Positions 13,247-25,700 of a stretch of 64,000 nucleotides of DNA are shown here, piece by piece (the stretch's first letter is position 1; every line of letters begins with the position of its first letter). A model generated the notes under the pieces. That model ran no database searches. It saw only the letters and a program-made list of their open reading frames with translations, and was not told the DNA's origin. This stretch comes from Marsupella aquatica. Its lineage: Eukaryota > Marchantiophyta. Made by a program: the position numbers and the translations under genes. Location: the NCBI GenBank assembly GCA_973895155.1, contig OZ316898.1:20336001-20400000 (forward strand). Reading direction: 5' to 3'.

Positions 13247-14083
13247 CCACATCGAATATGTGTAGCCTAGTATATAAGACAATGCATATCAAATGTAGTC
13301 AGCAGGCACAAGCATTCCTGCACGGTCTAGAGGAGAATCTCCACGGACCGTCAATTTTGTTTTCTGAATAAATATTTATGAACTGTTTGGGCTATAGGGA
13401 CTTTTGGCAGGATGTACACTACAGTAGGTCATGTATTAGTTAGAGCAGACCACTAGCTATTAGTAGATGAACGGGCTTCTGCTTGAACGAAGTTGACTCG
13501 ATATTTAATATTTATCATTTCCCAGCAGGCATTCTGCCTAGCACACCATATGTGGCTGCTTATTAACTTATACGTTGAAGTTGACAGTAAGTTCCTGTAG
13601 CACTATCTACAGACGTTTGGAATTCCATCTGTGACAATCTTTGATCATCTGGAACTCCATGAGAAATAATATCAGGATCATGACGTTTGTAACGGAAACC
13701 ATTTGTAGATCTCTGCACCAAAGTAAGGACTTACTTGGGAGCTTTGAACAAGCAGGATTCGTAAGCTTATTAACATTCTGGCCTTCTATGCATCTACCTT
13801 TCTTCTACCATGCTTACCATGAGCGCATGGATGGTATTCGTGCTTTGTATAACAGTACAAGCCTGGCTCCCGGTTTCTCAGTACATTACTGTTGTGGTCC
13901 AATTCAATAAATATGACAAGATAAGCCCTGCAAATAGTTGTCATTTTAGTGCGAAATTGTTGACATCAGTAATGTGGTCATGCAAAGTGTTATCACTGTT
14001 GAGGTGGTCATGTTGTCATGCAGAAGTGTTGTGATTCTCAAAGTTGTGGCAGAAATGTTCTCATTACAGGCAGTGCAGTTGTG

Positions 14084-14240
14084 GTAGCAGTGTTGTCAGT
14101 CCGGACACAAGAGGTGGGGCCGATTCAGGGTCAATTTTAGATGATCAGAAGTTAAAATGGTTGTTGTAGCAGTGTTGTCAGTCCGGACACAAGTGGTGGG
14201 GCAATCCATGGTCGACTTTAGATGATCAAAGGTTAAAAGA
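14084..14240. repeat. 82-bp tandem duplication
   Basis: GTAGCAGTGTTGTCAGTCCG begins both copies, at 14084 and 14166. Each continues to a GATGATCAxAxGTTAAAA end. The unit is moderately diverged. Confidence 0.8.
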
Positions 14241-14851
14241 AAAGCTGTAGAAATCCAACGGCCACAGGACCATGTGAGCGAGTGAATGGGATTGCTTATT
14301 ATGGTAATTAGATTACATAGGGTAAAATCCAAAATTCTGTACCAGGGAAATGGGAGAGATCATTTAAGATAGTAGGCAAAACATAAACAATATAGAACTT
14401 ACAGGTTAAGAAGAAGAGAACCGATTTACCGAAACTGGGCCTAAAAAAAACAAATAAAATGACATCCACAGTAAAACAAGGTCTCTGGATTCACAGAATG
14501 TGCTGAAATTGTTCGTGGTGAAAAACCATCACATGCGAGAAAGCAGAGAGTTTCTTGGTTTATTTTGAGGAAGACCGTCATATGAAGTACAATTTCCAGC
14601 CTTCAACGAGAGCTCAAACCAAAGAAGTTTGACACGACTACTCAGCAAGAAAACGTAGCAGGACCATCCCACAAGCCAACCTTGGAACTCAATGAGCTCA
14701 AAATATTCATGAGCAAAGCCCCTCTTTAGCAACCCCATCATTGAGCTATGCAAGAGCTGGATTGATTTTCCTTCGACTCCTCCTTCTGTACGTCCAACCC
14801 ACCACCGTGTCGCGACAGCCACGGTATAATTTTTGAGTTCTAAGTGTGGCA

Positions 14852-17800
14852 CTATCTGATCGATAATTGCTTTGCTCGCTCATCCTCCAGCTTGGTCTGA
14901 ATGAATTCAATGAGAATCAAGTCGTCAGGACGTCTCCATTGAAAAATAATAGGATGCATTAAGTAATCATAGGCCAGCTTATCAAGAGGGATCTCCAAAC
15001 TGGGACAGGTTACAATTGAAACAAACATTGGGTCCTCAATATCTAGTAGCGCCACCCACGAAGATAAATCTGCATAATCTATTGTGAGTAAATGCCACTG
15101 ATAGAGCGTTAAAACTTTAGGAATAAGACAATAAACCTAAAACAAGTGAATCCAGGCTCACCTTGATGACAAGAGTGAACAAAGCTAGTACTGAGAGAAG
15201 AAGTGCTGCGGAAAACGCCCCTTGAGTATTGTATTCCTGAAACAGCCATGATGAGAAAACCAGTGATTTTCTTTGAGGGCGAGTTGTTCCTGGTGTTTTG
15301 GATCAAAAGCGGTGACAAGCAAGACACTGAAATATATGGACACTCCATCTAGCTATTTTCCCCCTCGCAGACTGAGTAGTGCGTTTGCACCTTGTAAGCT
15401 GCTTCCACGAACAGAGTCAGTGTCTGTGTTTTTCCAACAATGTTCCCAGATATTACAGATACAGCTCCGAATTCTCCCATGGCTCTCTGCACATCTCAAT
15501 CAAGTTAGGGTAGCCACAATCAGGATTTATGCTTTGTAGAGGTGACGCTTTATGGCATACGCTCAACCGATCGATTTCGTTTCAAAGTCTCCTGTTTACT
15601 AGATGCAACATATCGGTAGAGCCTACGGTCAGAACCCTTGGTTAATTGGACAATGATCGACATGCCGAGATAAGTATGGATCAGTGTTGGGGAGGAAACG
15701 CTTTGCATTTAAGAGACTAGTGTTCCAGAAGCCGTCACGAAAACTCAAGGAGCACCCATCTTATATGATATTGCACGCAGGTCAGCTGTAGGACTACAAG
15801 AAAGCGTGAAGAAAAGAATTTGTTAAAGCATTGGAGAGAGAAAGACTATCCCATACGAGTGTTAAGAGCAATCAAAAACTGCTGAGCACGGAGACCATCA
15901 CTTACTGCGTTACATAGGGTGACGCCATACAATAACCCTAGCCGTATATTTGGAAAAGTAATCTGAGTGAACACCTGCATTACCATTGCCCACAATCCAG
16001 TTGTAATTTATATTTGCCAGAAATTCACCAGTCCAATTTGCACTCATACCTCTGGCACAGAAGAAAGAAGCTTAAAAAATCTTTCCCTAGTACTTTACTA
16101 TCTCAGGCATAACTTAGCAGGAAGTGCATGCAGGTGAAGGTAAATTATCCTAACAGCTGTAGTAGGACATAAGTACTCCCTAAAGACTCGAAATTGTGTA
16201 AAACTGTCTTCACACGCGCACCTCTCTAAGTAATAGACCCAGACATTGAGAAATACATTAAGAGCAATATAGACTGCGATAGTCATACGTGACTAGTACC
16301 TCCCAGTCGCTTGCTCCCATTGTTCGAGCGGCTTCCTCCTCAAAAGGGTCCATTTCCAACATGACCTACGAAAATTCTCCATTTCAATACTGATGTTCCA
16401 TACTTTTACAACTGACTTAGGCTCTATTGATGTCTGCAATCCTTCGAGGTACCATCAATTAGACCATTCTAAGTTCGTGCGCACAATCGCTAGTGTAGTG
16501 GTATACAAAATCAGTGAGGAAACATACTGGTATGACTTCCCGCACTACAAATGGAAGGGTCACGAAGCAAGTTGCTAGTATCATGCCTGCAAAATGTTTC
16601 CCAATCATGATGAGAACCGGCGACTTCAACTGCTGTACCACTGACAACGTGCTAACCTAGTGAATAATTTCTGCTTTCGTCTGTTCTTAGTCAGTGCCTT
16701 CACATGAGAACCGAGTTATATTAAATTGTCTCGAGTAGCTCTAGGAAGGAGGACAAAGGTTAATAAATCCTAAAAATAAATTGTAAAAACCTAAATAAAG
16801 CATAGACAGCATTTAAAATAAGGTAGGTACCAGGAAGAGCAAAAACGATTTCAATGTTCCATGCCCGCAACAACGGTGCAAAAATACCCTACACATACGA
16901 AATAATATGGTAAACCAAGTGTATCATTAGCTGCACAGAACCATTGCATGCTAATGTTTAGTAGCTGCTGCTCATTAACTGATTTATTCAACAAAGGACT
17001 TTTAACAGTAGGCATCCTACAATGTGGAAAGTCGGCAGCGTAAGGTACCTGACGACCGTACAGAAGCATCAGCATAAGCCCAACCACCACTGGAGATATA
17101 CTAAATGGTAGGTCCAAGCAGCTCATCAGAACAGCCTGCAGAAAGGAGGGACACCATTCCCCATAAAAGTTTTTGTAACACGTCTCAAGAGTTTCCCCTA
17201 CTAACTTCGGACCTCGGAATAGACTGGCAAAGTAGGACTGACCGCTAGTTCACATTATGAGAGGCAATCTGTTGCCAGGCTTGAATTGATCACATGTTTT
17301 TATTGCAAGTCTTGTACCTTAAAAGGAAACTCATACCGCGTAACCCAGATTGCGATTACAAGTCCAAAGACTGTGTTGATGGGAACCACTATGCCTGCTA
17401 TAAGACATGTCATCTTCACCTGAACCAAGTATTTCAGCCACAAACAAACCCACGCAGTTGTCTTAAAGCCTCCATAGATGCAACCAAATCCTCGTTTTCT
17501 TCAAAAAGAGCCTCTTTTCACAAAACTGGCACGTTCTCCAGGTCGGGACCTCCAGCTTTGAAAGATTCAGGCGAGAGGAGAGATCGTACAAATAAAGCAA
17601 TCTACTGTGCACCCATTAATTCACGAAATGCAGTGATGAGGATGTACCGCATGCTGAAAATCAGGATCTAGAAGATTCTGGATGAATGGTGATACCCCGT
17701 TAGAAAAGGCCTGCATGTACGGCAAAATATCACGAAGCAGAGGTAATGCCTTAGTATACCTTCCCACCAATACCCACATGGCCAAGCCTAGATAGAGAGG

Positions 17801-19515
17801 TGCATTTTGAAAATTGAGGAAGACAAACGTGACCAAAGCTTGACTACAAGATGAGAGGTAGAATTATTGGGACAAAAGTAGAAAGAAAACCTGAACGAAG
17901 ACGTTGATGAATGGAATAATGACTAGAATGGTCATATATGCAACTGCAATAAAGATTAAAAAAAATTGTCCCGGTTTTGTTGGCTGCAATCATAACCACA
18001 AAAGCTTTGAAGAACGTCAGAGTTCAGTTAGATCTAGGTTTTCCTTACAGCATATAATATAGCCTCTCTATTTTGCACACGAGGATGTCATAGCCTAAGG
18101 TAATGCTCATCTCACCAAAAAAATGAAGCGGATCAATACGGCCACAGCATGGTACATTTGCACGGCCACTCCAAGACACCAGATTCTTCCCTAACAATTT
18201 GTGGCCAGTATCTTGCTTCAAAGAATTGCGCAGGCTCCACGGACCCACTTTACTCTGCCTCGAGCAAGATGGTGGCTACGAATTTGCAGGTAAAACTCTG
18301 GTTTCTCAGATTCTTCCCCACAAATTCGAGGCCACTATATTGCTTCAAAGAATTATGCACCGTGCTCACGAGACTGGACCTCCCTCCTCTGCCTCCAGCA
18401 AGATGGTGGCTACGAATTTGCGGAAAATTCCTTTCCCAGAGGATTCGGTTTAACCTTACTTCGAATACTTGTGCAGAGAGCCAAGGACATACTCTCGCTC
18501 TCTCGCTCTCTCTCTCCTTCCTCCGACAAGGTGGTGGCAACAAATTTGCACGAAAAATCTAATTTTTCAGATGTTTAAATGTCCGGATCTATCCCTGGAA
18601 AGTGCAGCGGGTGTCTTGCTTCGAAGGCTTCTACACAGTCCTGACGAGATCCTCACTTCGTCCACCTCCAGGAAGATAGCGGCCTTGAGTTTGCAAGCAA
18701 AAATGTGGGTGCCATACTCTTCCTTCAAATTGCAGCCATCATCCGACTCCGAAATCCCCCCTCGTACTTTGATGTTTTGTGCATCATGCCTACGAAATCC
18801 TCCCTCCTCTCCAAACAGATGCTGGCTGTAAATTTGAAGTGAAAGTCTGGTATCCGAACTGGGGCTTCATCTTGCTTGGAAATGAGGGAACAGTTGCAAA
18901 GGCTGTCTCTCTCCTTCGCCTCAAGCGAGATAGTGGTTACAAACTCGTAGGGAAGAATATGATGTCGACATGCAAAGAACTGTGGCGCAGTTACAATTAT
19001 ACAGAAAAAAAACCTCCTCGGAAGTATGATAAATAAGACCCAATGATAGTCTTCATAGCCCAGATTGGTAAAAGGGAGGGAGACAAAAAGCTCAGACGTG
19101 AGCAAAACCAATAGATAGAAGTCAGAGTGAACGGAGCACTGACCTTAACGCCACCTGAGACAGACTTTCTAATGCCCTTTCCAGCAGTGCCGGCAGCTCT
19201 GGCCAGCCCACACCCTTTCCTCCTCTTCTCCTCCATTGCTCTGTCTTTCCCGGCAGCTACCCAGGCTTCCCTACTGAAAGCACTCGTGTTCCAGAACGAC
19301 GACCCCAATGGCCTTTCACGCTCTAAGTACCCTCCCGTTGCAGAAGCGTAGGAGCGAGATGCTGACGAAACCAGCTGTGGACAGCACGAGCCCATCGGGT
19401 TGAAAACTTCATGGGTTATGGCAGCATGGACTCCTCTTCCTCTGGCTGGATTGTATGGAGCCGATTTAAGAGCTGCACTACCCAGGGCAATGGATGCCCC
19501 CAGCTGCCCTGCCAT
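14852..19515 (-). CDS. SULP2: Probable plastid sulfate ABC transporter permease, CysW/SULP2-like (12 exons)
   Basis: The product should be one of the two membrane subunits of a cyanobacterial-type sulfate importer, acting in the chloroplast envelope with CysT-, CysA- and sulfate-binding partners. Exons, 5' to 3': 19515-19144, 17983-17891, 17710-17648, 17419-17318, 17135-17049, 16888-16831, 16586-16528, 16365-16300, 15974-15906, 15486-15391, 15236-15162, 14896-14852. All phases agree and give 394 residues. Residues 1-124 are rich in Ala, Ser and Arg, as in a transit peptide. The core shows CysW hallmarks: SCLDLPFSISPVVVGLM, TCFVTLPFVVREVIP, the permease EAA loop (EEEAARTMGASDWE, then PNIRLGLLYG) and AMGEFGAVSVISGNIVG. 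ATG 19515 is the first in-frame ATG of exon 1. Family membership is firm; chloroplast location and sulfate as substrate are inferred. Confidence 0.93.
18150..18960. repeat. Degenerate tandem array inside intron 1 of the permease gene
   Basis: About six diverged units of roughly 105-150 bases carry recurring words: TTGCTTCAAAGAATT or its variants, then CCTCC(A/G)GCAAGATGGTGGC, then ACGAATTTGC. The two units between 18190 and 18420 are the best preserved. Open frames on both strands here come from the repeat, not from exons. Confidence 0.75.
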
Positions 19516-19971
19516 ATTGGACGTATGTGGCAAGCACAACAAACTCAAAACTGCGGACTGCAGCTCCTGAGGCTTCTCCTGAGGACCTCACAGAGTGACC
19601 TTATGGCAAACTGATGTTCTGTTTCCAGGTTCTGCAGCCATCAAGGTTCTACAGCCATGCTTAATTCGGCTGGCAAATTTCACGTTCTCATCCATGTCTC
19701 TCACAACATGGCGAACGATCGTTCCAATCCTTGAAGCTCTAACCTGGATTACTGAATGTGAAAGCACTCTTCCTCTGCTACCACCTTCTGACCTTCAACA
19801 TCAATGAAAAGACCAGATGACAATCTGAGACTAGAGGTGCACTGAACTAGATGAGCTGACCGAGCACAACTTGTGTAAGCTTGTCTCTACGGTACATCTA
19901 CGGTTAGTGGCTCGCTATAGCTGGTGACTGGGTCTACTATCTTGTGGGTAAAATGAGGAGAAGGCAGATTT

Positions 19972-20451
19972 TCAGTCGTAGGAGTCTTTTGGACTTGGGG
20001 GACCACAGGGCTCATGGTGCACATCTTTTTTGTCTTGAAACGAAATGATCTTCGAAGACCGTTCGACCTGTATCCCTATATATTCCTGAACCTGACCATA
20101 ATACGCTGGACAACCGTACCCGTGGAGACACACCATATCCAATGAGGTTCCAAGGACTTCACCTCGTTCACTCAATCACTAGTCACTTTACTGTGGAGGG
20201 GACTGAACCTTGCGGGAGCATAATTCATTCAATGGGACATATCCCTGAGGCACCAAAGGATCTTGATGTGTAGAACTCTGCTTCTCAGTATTTGTTGCAA
20301 ACACCATACACATCCCACTTAAAACAGTTCCAAGAATTTCTCTAAGGAGAATATCTACTGAATTTGTTTTTCGGGGAGTGTTATGAGGGTTGTGATGTGA
20401 GGGTATTCCAAAATTCATTATTGAAAATCTTCTTGCCCCTCTGTCCAGCAT
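19972..20451 (-). pseudogene. Possible decayed small ORF pair, function unknown
   Basis: A minus-strand frame from ATG 20451 to 20188 encodes 87 residues. After its stop, a second open stretch without its own ATG (20175-19972) contains EVLGTSL, resembling EILGTVL in the first, and later a proline- and charge-rich tail. The resemblance hints at an old internal duplication. I do not recognise the protein, see no reliable splice joining the two, and rate coding status as doubtful. Confidence 0.2.
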
Positions 20452-20552
20452 GAGGTTGAATTTGACTGAACTATGATCAATTAAATGAATTACTCATGAT
20501 GTTTCCTCATTTCATTGCTAATTTGTTCTATAAATAAGAATTGCATAAGACC

Positions 20553-20921
20553 TTAGGGCCAACTCGCATGTAGACACTCCTTCACAATGCGGCCCTTACC
20601 TCATGCGCCACTTCAGGGAAAAGTGTGATCTGCTATACCAATCAGAGAAACCAGTACAAGGTCATGGTTATCATTCTGTCAGCGACAGTCCAGGACGTGC
20701 TATGTATAGAAGCTTGAGGATTGTTTTATTAGCAAAGTAGAGGTCAGGACCTGCAAGGGCCGGAAAGTTTCCGGACCTTGCCCTTGGGCCCCCACCAGAC
20801 CTGCAGTCAGGCCTGCCGAAGGAGGGGCTTACGGGATTGCACAATTATCAATTCTTATCACGACATGTTGCAGTCTAAGGGCCGCATTGTGAAGGACTCT
20901 CGACATGCGAGTTGGCCCTTA
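20553..20921. mobile_element. MITE-like element with 44-bp terminal inverted repeats
   Basis: The left arm 20555-20598 begins AGGGCCAACTCGCATG and ends CACAATGCGGCCCTTA. The right arm 20876-20919 is its reverse complement with about five mismatches. About 277 bases lie between, with no coding capacity. Each arm also starts with AGGGCC and ends with GGCCCT, so each is itself partly palindromic. Size and structure fit a non-autonomous DNA transposon; I could not identify a clear target-site duplication or superfamily. Confidence 0.7.
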
Positions 20922-21604
20922 GTCAAAAAACAAAACAAAAAAGTGAAGTAGGCTGCTTCCCCTTCGAAAGAAAACAACTTTAACAGATGTTTGGATGGAC
21001 CAAGCATATTTTGAAATCCAAAAAGCATCCATTCAAAGGAAAGGTGTTTTTTGAGTAAATCTAATGTTTCAGAAATGCTCCACACATATTTTGCAGGTCC
21101 AATGAAGCATATTGACAAGAATTGTGGTCTACATGAGCTGTAGGTTCCAGAGTCATAAGCTTGGATTGGATATCCATCCAAAGTTCTGAGCTAGAATTCC
21201 CAGGAGCCTCCACTTAGCTTGCCACTTAGACCCATTTGCATGCAGAGCAACCCTTTCTTTTGAGGTCCTGAGTTCTCCCTAATTTGTTGCGGATTGGTGT
21301 AACTGGGCTCAACTTTAGTGGCCCTGCCTCGTTTTTTCTTAGTTAGATTTTACATGTCATGAACTCAAGTGCAAGATAGGTAGATCAGGCCCTTGCCTGT
21401 GGTCCAGAATATATGCCATTGTCTGATGTGGGGATTGAGGCATAAAACTCTAGGTCAATATTTGAATTGCCTATGAGGAGATTGTAACATAAAACTCTCA
21501 GTCAATATTTGAATGTCATCCTTTAAATCAAGGGCCTGAAAACAGCATAAAACTCTCAGCCAATTAATATTTGAATGCCATCCTTCTCTCTTCCGCAGGA
21601 TAAG

Positions 21605-21743
21605 CCCTCAGAAAGTCTGGCACTGGTCAAGGGCCACATTAGGGACATTGAGCTTGTTCCGCACAAGAGAGAAATGGCCCTCAAAAAGTCTAGCGCTGGT
21701 CCACATTACTAGCACTGAGCTTATCCAGTGGAAGAGAGAAATG
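21605..21743. repeat. About 73-bp tandem duplication
   Basis: CCCTCAGAAAGTCTGGCACTGGTC (21605) is echoed from 21678 with a few changes. Each copy ends in GAGAGAAATG. Confidence 0.75.
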
Positions 21744-22042
21744 AATCCATATTTGAGATCCCCTATAATTGGGTTTTTGGCCTTTGGGATCATGAGAGAA
21801 ATAGGGAGTCTCAAAGCTAACAATTTGATGTAACTTAACTCCCTAGTTATGGGTTATGGACACAAAAAGTTATGGACTACATAATTCATAGTCTATAACA
21901 TTTTTGCCATAAGGATTTGGTCTTATGCCATAACCATTAGTCACTGCTGGTGAAATAAAAAACCAAAAATCTTGTCTTGTGTGAAAAAGTTATGACTTAT
22001 TCTGTTTGACCACCCGAATTTCCAAGATTTGAGAGGGGCTTA

Positions 22043-22236
22043 AGACTCCCTAATGCATACATATTTGAGATCCCCTCTAATTGGTTATTTTGCATTTGGG
22101 ATGATGAGACTCCCTAATGGATACATATTTGAGATCCCCTCTCATTGGTCTTCTTGCATTTGGGATGATGAGACTCCCTAATGGATACATATTTGAGATC
22201 CCCTATAACTGTTTTTTTTTTGCATTTGGGATGATG
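22043..22236. repeat. 64-bp tandem array, three copies
   Basis: Copies start with AGACTCCCTAATG at 22043, 22107 and 22171 and share CATATTTGAGATCCCCT and TGCATTTGGGATGATG. A partial related copy lies at about 21749-21795. The array stops about 475 bases before the next ATG, at 22713. Confidence 0.85.
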
Positions 22237-22712
22237 TTTTTGTTCTTTTGCAGTTATATATATATACTCCAGATAGCAAATCCGTAACCAAGACGAGTAT
22301 CCCCGCCAGCTGGACTCTGATTGGGCTCGCCCATGGAGACTGCGAGCTGGGTGATCGAGAGAAATCTCCATGCACAAACACTGGACACTTTCCACTTCGC
22401 ACCCTCTTTGATGACCATGCTGCTGCCCAAGGGGACGGGACGGCTGCCGATTGAGCCCACCAACGTGAATTGCGCAGCTCCGGCCTCGCTCTCTGTGGAT
22501 GCCACCACTGCCATCGCCAAAATGCTTCTCTTCTGATTTCTGTCGTTCCTAGACCGGCGGAGGAGGATTGGAGTGAAGGCCACCTTCAATGTCCCACCCA
22601 ACACTTGAGAGACGCTCTCATGGGGAGCAATTACTGAGTTTCCCGGAAATCCAATCGTCCTTGTTCGGAATTGCTCCCCGCACGGGTTGAATGAGTGGCT
22701 GATTTGCTAGTC

Positions 22713-25700
22713 ATGGCATTGGCGCTGCCGTCTCACAGTACAATGTCCTCAGCGCACCACCAATTCGCCACTTGCGTCGTCTGGAATCGGAATGCAGGCC
22801 ATTGCCCCAGGTTGAATAGGGTTTATCTCGTGCAAAGGTTGCAGATGTTTGGTCAAGGGTTGCCTGGCGCCTCTGCATTTTCTGCTCCCCTGCCAGACGG
22901 GTCTCAGGCCGGGAATTCAGCTGTGTGCTGCCCTGGCCCAGACAGCCAGCTCGGAGCACTGAGGAGAACTTGTTCATCTAATTTGTATCTATGTAATCTT
23001 GTGGACCAAACACTACCCATCAGGTTCAGCTCGAATTTCTCTCAGGATAGGTCGAGAACCCAACGCAGAGCTCGGATTGCTGGATGTGTTGGAGCTTCAG
23101 CCGGGGCAGGAGGGATGGCTCTGAAACCTCTGCTTGACCAAGTCCTGCTCTTGGGAACAGTTTTCGGGGTGTACATTGCTGGTGGTGCTTCCCTGCCTCG
23201 TCTTCCACTGTTCTTGCCCAACAAATGGCCCTCCTCTGATACAGCCACATCCCAGAAGTAAGCTGTACATTCCATACAAAACGTTTTATGTAGATTTGTT
23301 TTAGCTATGATGTGTTGAATTTCAGGTCTAACTCTGGAAAACATCGTTTCACCGTACTCATAATGTGTGGTGGGCATTTTATGGACACGGTGGGTATGTG
23401 GTGAGGGACTCTGTTTGCCTGGGTAAGACTTGTTAGGAAAAATGACTATTGCACTGTCGGTGAACTATACTCAAAAAGGAAATGAAAACACCAAAGTCAC
23501 ATTGGTGACATTTTTAAAGTTACCGAAAAATTTTCTTGCAGAAGTCTCTTCATGTAATACAAGATTTAAATTGCTCGTCCCCACAGCTCTACATCCCATG
23601 TCTGAACTCCATATTCACATAGGTGCAGTAGAAATTAGAAGACATCATTTGAAGGTGATAATGACGACCAAGGTTGTTTCACTTAATAGGTCAGCGAAGC
23701 GAAGCTCAAGTGGGAAGCGGAAACCTAAACCTCAATCTCCTGAATCTTCCAGTGAGGATGGTTGGTCTCTTCTTCGATCCAAGCTCTCTCAAGCAGTATC
23801 AATGGAGACCGCTGAGGCGGATGAGGAAAAGGTTGTGAAGAGTCCAATGCTGGGATTACAAGCAATTTCTAGGGTACCCAGGCTACATTTGCTGTTGACG
23901 ACTCTGCAGCATCTTCGAAAAGAGGCAGGTACTGACCACACGAACGTCTCTGTTTGATCCTTTCACAAACTGTGGTGACTCTCATTTTTCAGGACTCGGT
24001 ATGCTACATGACCACATGTTGTCCGGAACAGAATAGTGGAACACTGATTCCATTCGTTGATTGGCAGGTTGAGGCCATACCCGACGACCAGCAGAAGTTG
24101 GACTTAGTTCAGTGGCAGGAACTTTCTTTGAGTGTCCTCTCGCGTGTGGTCGCACCGATATGCAGGAATTGGCTTTTTCAGGATGAACGTGTATCTGAAG
24201 ACGATGGAGGTTCACATCAATTGGAAGTGAATGCGCTGGACAACATGATGAGTATTTTAAAAGATTCTGAGTCTATTCCAAGCTATGTAAAAAGGAGTGG
24301 AAAAGCAGGTCTTTATGCGGATCTTATATTTTTCTTGCGGTTTGGATCAGCCAGGTAATCTTTAGGGTTTTCTCGTTTTCCCTTTTCCACGTTTCACTCA
24401 ATTAAACTGTGATCTCGTTGCTCAGTTCGAACTAAATATCCTTACGATCTACCCCTCTGACGGAACTTCTGTTTGTTACGTTCAGGGTGGGAGGCTGTTG
24501 TGATCATAGAGTGTTCAAGAAATATACCGGAAATGTTCTAGAGGATATGGTGGTGGCAATAGCTGACGTGGTTGCAACTCTTTTTCTCGATTGCTCTTCT
24601 CTGTCAAGCTTAAGTCCCCACGGGGAAATGTGGCAGACTTTCTTATTGCCGTCAATTTTGTCGTCACGATCTCTAGAGAGGTTTCGAAACGAGGTACCTA
24701 GTCACTCTGAAATTAAGTGAAGGAATCGAGAGGCCATTCATGAAATCGTTATCAGCTTTTGTATAAGCTGTCTCTTGTGTATGTTGTGTTACACCATAAG
24801 TTTCTGTCCATTATCTCTTCTAGTGTACCATGGCAAAAAAGTGAAATCTCTATCGCAATATATCGTGTGGCCTATCCCTTTACTAGGATTTTTCATTTTA
24901 GGTTTTGATCACAATCATTGGGGGTTCGTTCCTTCGAGACGCAGAGCAATTTTTGGGATACCTTTGGCTCTGTCCATATTAAATTCTGTAGTGACTCATG
25001 GGTCAAGCTTTTGAAGATGTAAAATAAGGGAGGCAATCCACCTGCATTTTCGTAACACAACCACGGCTTTTTGTAAGTAGATGTGATTTGTCGAAGATTT
25101 ACAGAACAACCAATTTATGTACTCTTCCCTGACGTTGTCTCGTGTTTTATATGTAAGGTGGCGTTATCTGGGTGGTTGTATCAGAACTTTGCATCAGTTG
25201 CAGCAATGTTTGAAGACCGATTCGATCTTTGGAGTTTGCAAAGAAGTGTTACTTCAGCTGCAGGAAGGAAGTTGGAAAAATCTTCGACTAATAAACCATT
25301 GAGGACAGTGATCGAAGCAAGGGCTGATGACTTGATGTTGACACTCTCCCAGCTGCCCGCACGGAGGAGTGTAGAATTGAAGGCTCTTAGAGGATGGTAA
25401 GTTGCATGTATTGCAATTAATCTTTTCTATTCCAAGCTCCACTCAAGTAACCGCAAATCCTGACGGGATTGGGAAGAAAATTAATGTGCGGGTTCTAATG
25501 AATTCTCGTGAAAAATTTGCTGTGCAGGAGATACTACTACAGTTTGTTTCTCGAGTTATCCGATGTAGTTGGTCCACTCATGAGCATTCTTGTATCCAAA
25601 GCCGGGGATGTTATTTCGTTTCTGCTAATTACGCTCATTGGTAGATCCCTGGGTCTCGTTTATCAAGGCATACGTCAGAGCGTCAGGTGGCCGATTAACC

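Larger units (their letters stand above)
12508..14851. other. Intergenic region between two convergent genes
   Basis: This should contain the 3' untranslated regions of the WD40 gene (+) and the permease gene (-). Open frames near 12714 and 13641 are short, match no family I know and do not connect to flanking exons. Two tandem duplications are listed separately. Confidence 0.55.
19516..22712. other. Divergent intergenic region rich in repeats
   Basis: This separates the permease (-) from the gene at 22713 (+), so it should hold both promoters. It carries a MITE-like element, two tandem arrays and a weak minus-strand ORF pair, all listed separately. A block around 21850-21900 containing ACACAAAAAGTTATGGA recurs near 57425, so it belongs to a dispersed repeat. 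Confidence 0.6.

Noticed and set aside
18149-18831. Forward frames of 120-137 codons
   Set aside because: They are produced by the degenerate tandem array inside intron 1 of the minus-strand permease gene.
22254-22604. Minus-strand frame of about 116 codons just upstream of the gene at 22713
   Set aside because: It starts at a non-ATG codon, its internal ATG (22514) leads to no recognisable domain or splice partner, and it overlaps the expected promoter of the plus-strand gene.
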